This document shows positions 63,255-64,000 of a DNA stretch of 64,000 nucleotides, one piece after another. Source of the stretch: Lachnospiraceae bacterium G41 (GTDB lineage Bacteria; Bacillota; Clostridia; Lachnospirales; Lachnospiraceae); contig FNEU01000006.1 in NCBI GenBank assembly GCA_900100245.1, positions 120,943-184,942 of the forward strand, read 5' to 3'. The notes beneath the pieces were generated by a model that did no database searches, had not been told where the DNA came from, and saw only the letters and a list, made by a program, of their open reading frames with translations. A program made the translations under genes and the position numbers. Numbering within the stretch: the stretch's first letter is position 1; each line of letters opens with the position of its first letter.

Positions 63255-63302
63255 TTTAGAAACTTAAAGTTTTTCTGAATAGCTGAGAAAGAAATATATA
63301 TT

Positions 63303-63698
63303 ATGATACAGATAAATGGCTGGTTGGTAATAATTCCTACATACTTAGATGAAGATTTGCATACTGAAATTGATGAGAAAGCAATTTATTCTCAAGTTGA
63401 TAATATTATTTCCAATTTGAAATATAACGAGATACAGATAATATCAAAGAATGGCATTAAAACTATAAATTTCTTTTTATGCACAAACCACAAAACAGCA
63501 GAAGCTGAAGAAATGTTACAGACGTTTGAAAAAATAGCGAAAGTGGCTACAGGAAGCTATGGTTTGTTACATGTGTGGGATGACTATGACGATGCAGACA
63601 ATTTCCGTGTTATAGTGGCAAGAAAAGGTGTTGTTGAGTGGACAAAAGATGAATTGTTTTCGCCAAATTCAGAAATGATATTTGATGACAGGAATTGA
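63303..63698 (+). CDS. Imm7-like immunity protein
   Basis: 131 aa. It opens with INGWLVIIPTYLDEDLH and has the C-terminal pattern KVATGSYGLLHVWDDYDD, then FRVIVARKGVVEW and SPNSEMIFDDRN, which I recognise as the Imm7 family of polymorphic-toxin immunity proteins. No toxin gene is next to it in this window; a matching toxin could lie beyond the IS110 element or be from a competitor. Ribosome binding site weak. Identification is from memory of the family pattern. Confidence 0.68.
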   Translation: MIQINGWLVIIPTYLDEDLHTEIDEKAIYSQVDNIISNLKYNEIQIISKNGIKTINFFLCTNHKTAEAEEMLQTFEKIAKVATGSYGLLHVWDDYDDADNFRVIVARKGVVEWTKDELFSPNSEMIFDDRN

Positions 63699-63730
63699 GT
63701 TAAAATACAAAATTACAGTTTCGTACTATA

Positions 63731-63771
63731 TAAGTGTAGATGTTAATGATACATCTGCACTTATTTTTTAT
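63731..63771 (+). terminator. Rho-independent terminator
   Basis: AAGTGTAGATGT (63731-63742) pairs with ACATCTGCACTT (63750-63761) with one G-T pair, followed by ATTTTTTAT. It ends the immunity gene and separates it from the IS110 leader. Confidence 0.82.
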
Positions 63772-63962
63772 AATAAAGGGATAACGGCCTGACGTAATTA
63801 CAGTAGTGACGTTTAAAATGATCACGTTCGAAAAACAGTCAGCCTTCCCTTTATTGAGTGCATTCGTTTAAGCAGGTTGTGACTTGGATTAGCCAAGATT
63901 ACGTGTCACCAACGAAAATGAATTTCAATAAGTGCGGGTGGTCGCCGTTTATGAATTCATTT
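63772..63962 (+). ncRNA. Structured leader of the IS110 element, candidate bridge RNA
   Basis: About 190 bases without an ORF fold into three clear stems. Stem 1: AATAAAGGGA (63772-63781) with TCCCTTTATT (63846-63855), extended by GGC(C)TGAC and GTCAGCC. Stem 2: GTGACTTGG (63879-63887) with CCAAG (63893-63897) and GTCAC (63905-63909). Stem 3: AATGAATT (63917-63924) with AATTCATT (63954-63961). IS110-family elements encode their bridge (seek) RNA in exactly this place, the non-coding end before the transposase gene. The three-stem layout agrees, but the guide loops cannot be assigned here. Confidence 0.5.
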
Positions 63963-63977
63963 AAGGAGGTGTTTTTT

Positions 63978-64000
63978 TTGATAAGCGTAGGAATTGATGT
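63978..64000 (+). CDS. IS110-family transposase (first seven codons only)
   Basis: AAGGAGGT (63963-63970) precedes TTG 63978, and the frame reads MISVGIDV to the end of the window. VGIDV near the N-terminus carries the first Asp of the RuvC-like DEDD domain of IS110 transposases, which begin in just this way. Everything else is beyond the window. The identification rests on eight residues plus the structured leader. Confidence 0.6.

Noticed and set aside
1..64000. CRISPR arrays, tRNA and rRNA genes
   Set aside because: No regularly spaced direct repeats of the right size and no tRNA-like cloverleaf or rRNA segment was seen by eye.

Overview
The window looks like a chromosomal segment of a low-GC, plant-fibre-degrading Lachnospiraceae (Butyrivibrio/Roseburia-like) anaerobe. 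The grounds are strong AGGAGG ribosome binding sites, [FeFe]-hydrogenase maturation (HydF), a flavodiiron protein with rubredoxin, many xylan and beta-glucan glycosidases, YesN/LytS-type and AraC-type sugar regulators, and gene order typical of that family. No tRNA, rRNA, CRISPR array or prophage was seen. The genus assignment is inference.

Layout. (1) 1-21 kb: mostly same-strand small cytosolic enzymes. These are a radical SAM tail, a NahK-like sugar kinase, an acyltransferase with a zinc ribbon, a TIM-barrel isomerase, five GNAT-type genes, a SpoU methyltransferase, HtrA, a NudC-type Nudix enzyme, a Fic protein, three SAM methyltransferases (one fused to a MerR regulator), a phosphodiesterase, a kinase-GNAT fusion and an esterase, plus two short coding remnants and one compact 37-aa small-ORF unit. 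(2) 21-26 kb: a lipoprotein and a polytopic membrane protein, then the MEMO and AMMECR1 halves of the AmmeMemoRadiSam system, separated by a DinJ/YoeB-type toxin-antitoxin pair and an HTH regulator. (3) 26-28 kb: a divergent rubredoxin and a four-domain flavodiiron protein, an O2/NO defence module. (4) 28-51.8 kb: a sugar-sensing and xylan-use locus. It has a coupled membrane protein, an anchored periplasmic-binding sensor, a LytS-type kinase and a YesN-type regulator; then XylF-like and ChvE-like binding proteins with GguA/GguB-type ABC components; then GH39, a membrane PPIase, GH43, an AraC regulator, GH3, a DUF624 protein and a second sugar ABC importer without its own ATPase. (5) 51.8-58 kb: MATE exporter, XRE and AraC regulators, secreted GH16, cytosolic GH5 and an NlpC/P60 protein. 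(6) 58-64 kb: a TraX-7TM-PAS-GGDEF fusion, HydF, a second toxin-antitoxin pair, a HAD phosphatase, an orphan Imm7-like immunity gene, and the first bases of an IS110-family transposase preceded by a structured leader that may be its bridge RNA.

How it works together (inference): extracellular GH16 and enzymes encoded elsewhere release oligosaccharides. The ABC systems import them, and the cytosolic GH39, GH43, GH3 and GH5 enzymes finish hydrolysis, since none of these four has a signal peptide. The anchored binding protein, LytS and YesN should read pentose or hexose outside the cell and switch on the binding-protein/ABC genes. The AraC regulator at 42.9 kb probably acts through a direct-repeat site found upstream of both GH3 and the second ABC operon. 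Strong hairpins directly after both main binding-protein genes probably keep binding protein in excess over the membrane components.

The points I rate most worth a second look are the IS110 leader, the TraX-GGDEF fusion, the shared AraC-type direct repeats, the toxin-antitoxin cassette between MEMO and AMMECR1, the Fic gene's inverted repeat over its ribosome binding site, and the 37-aa small-ORF unit.
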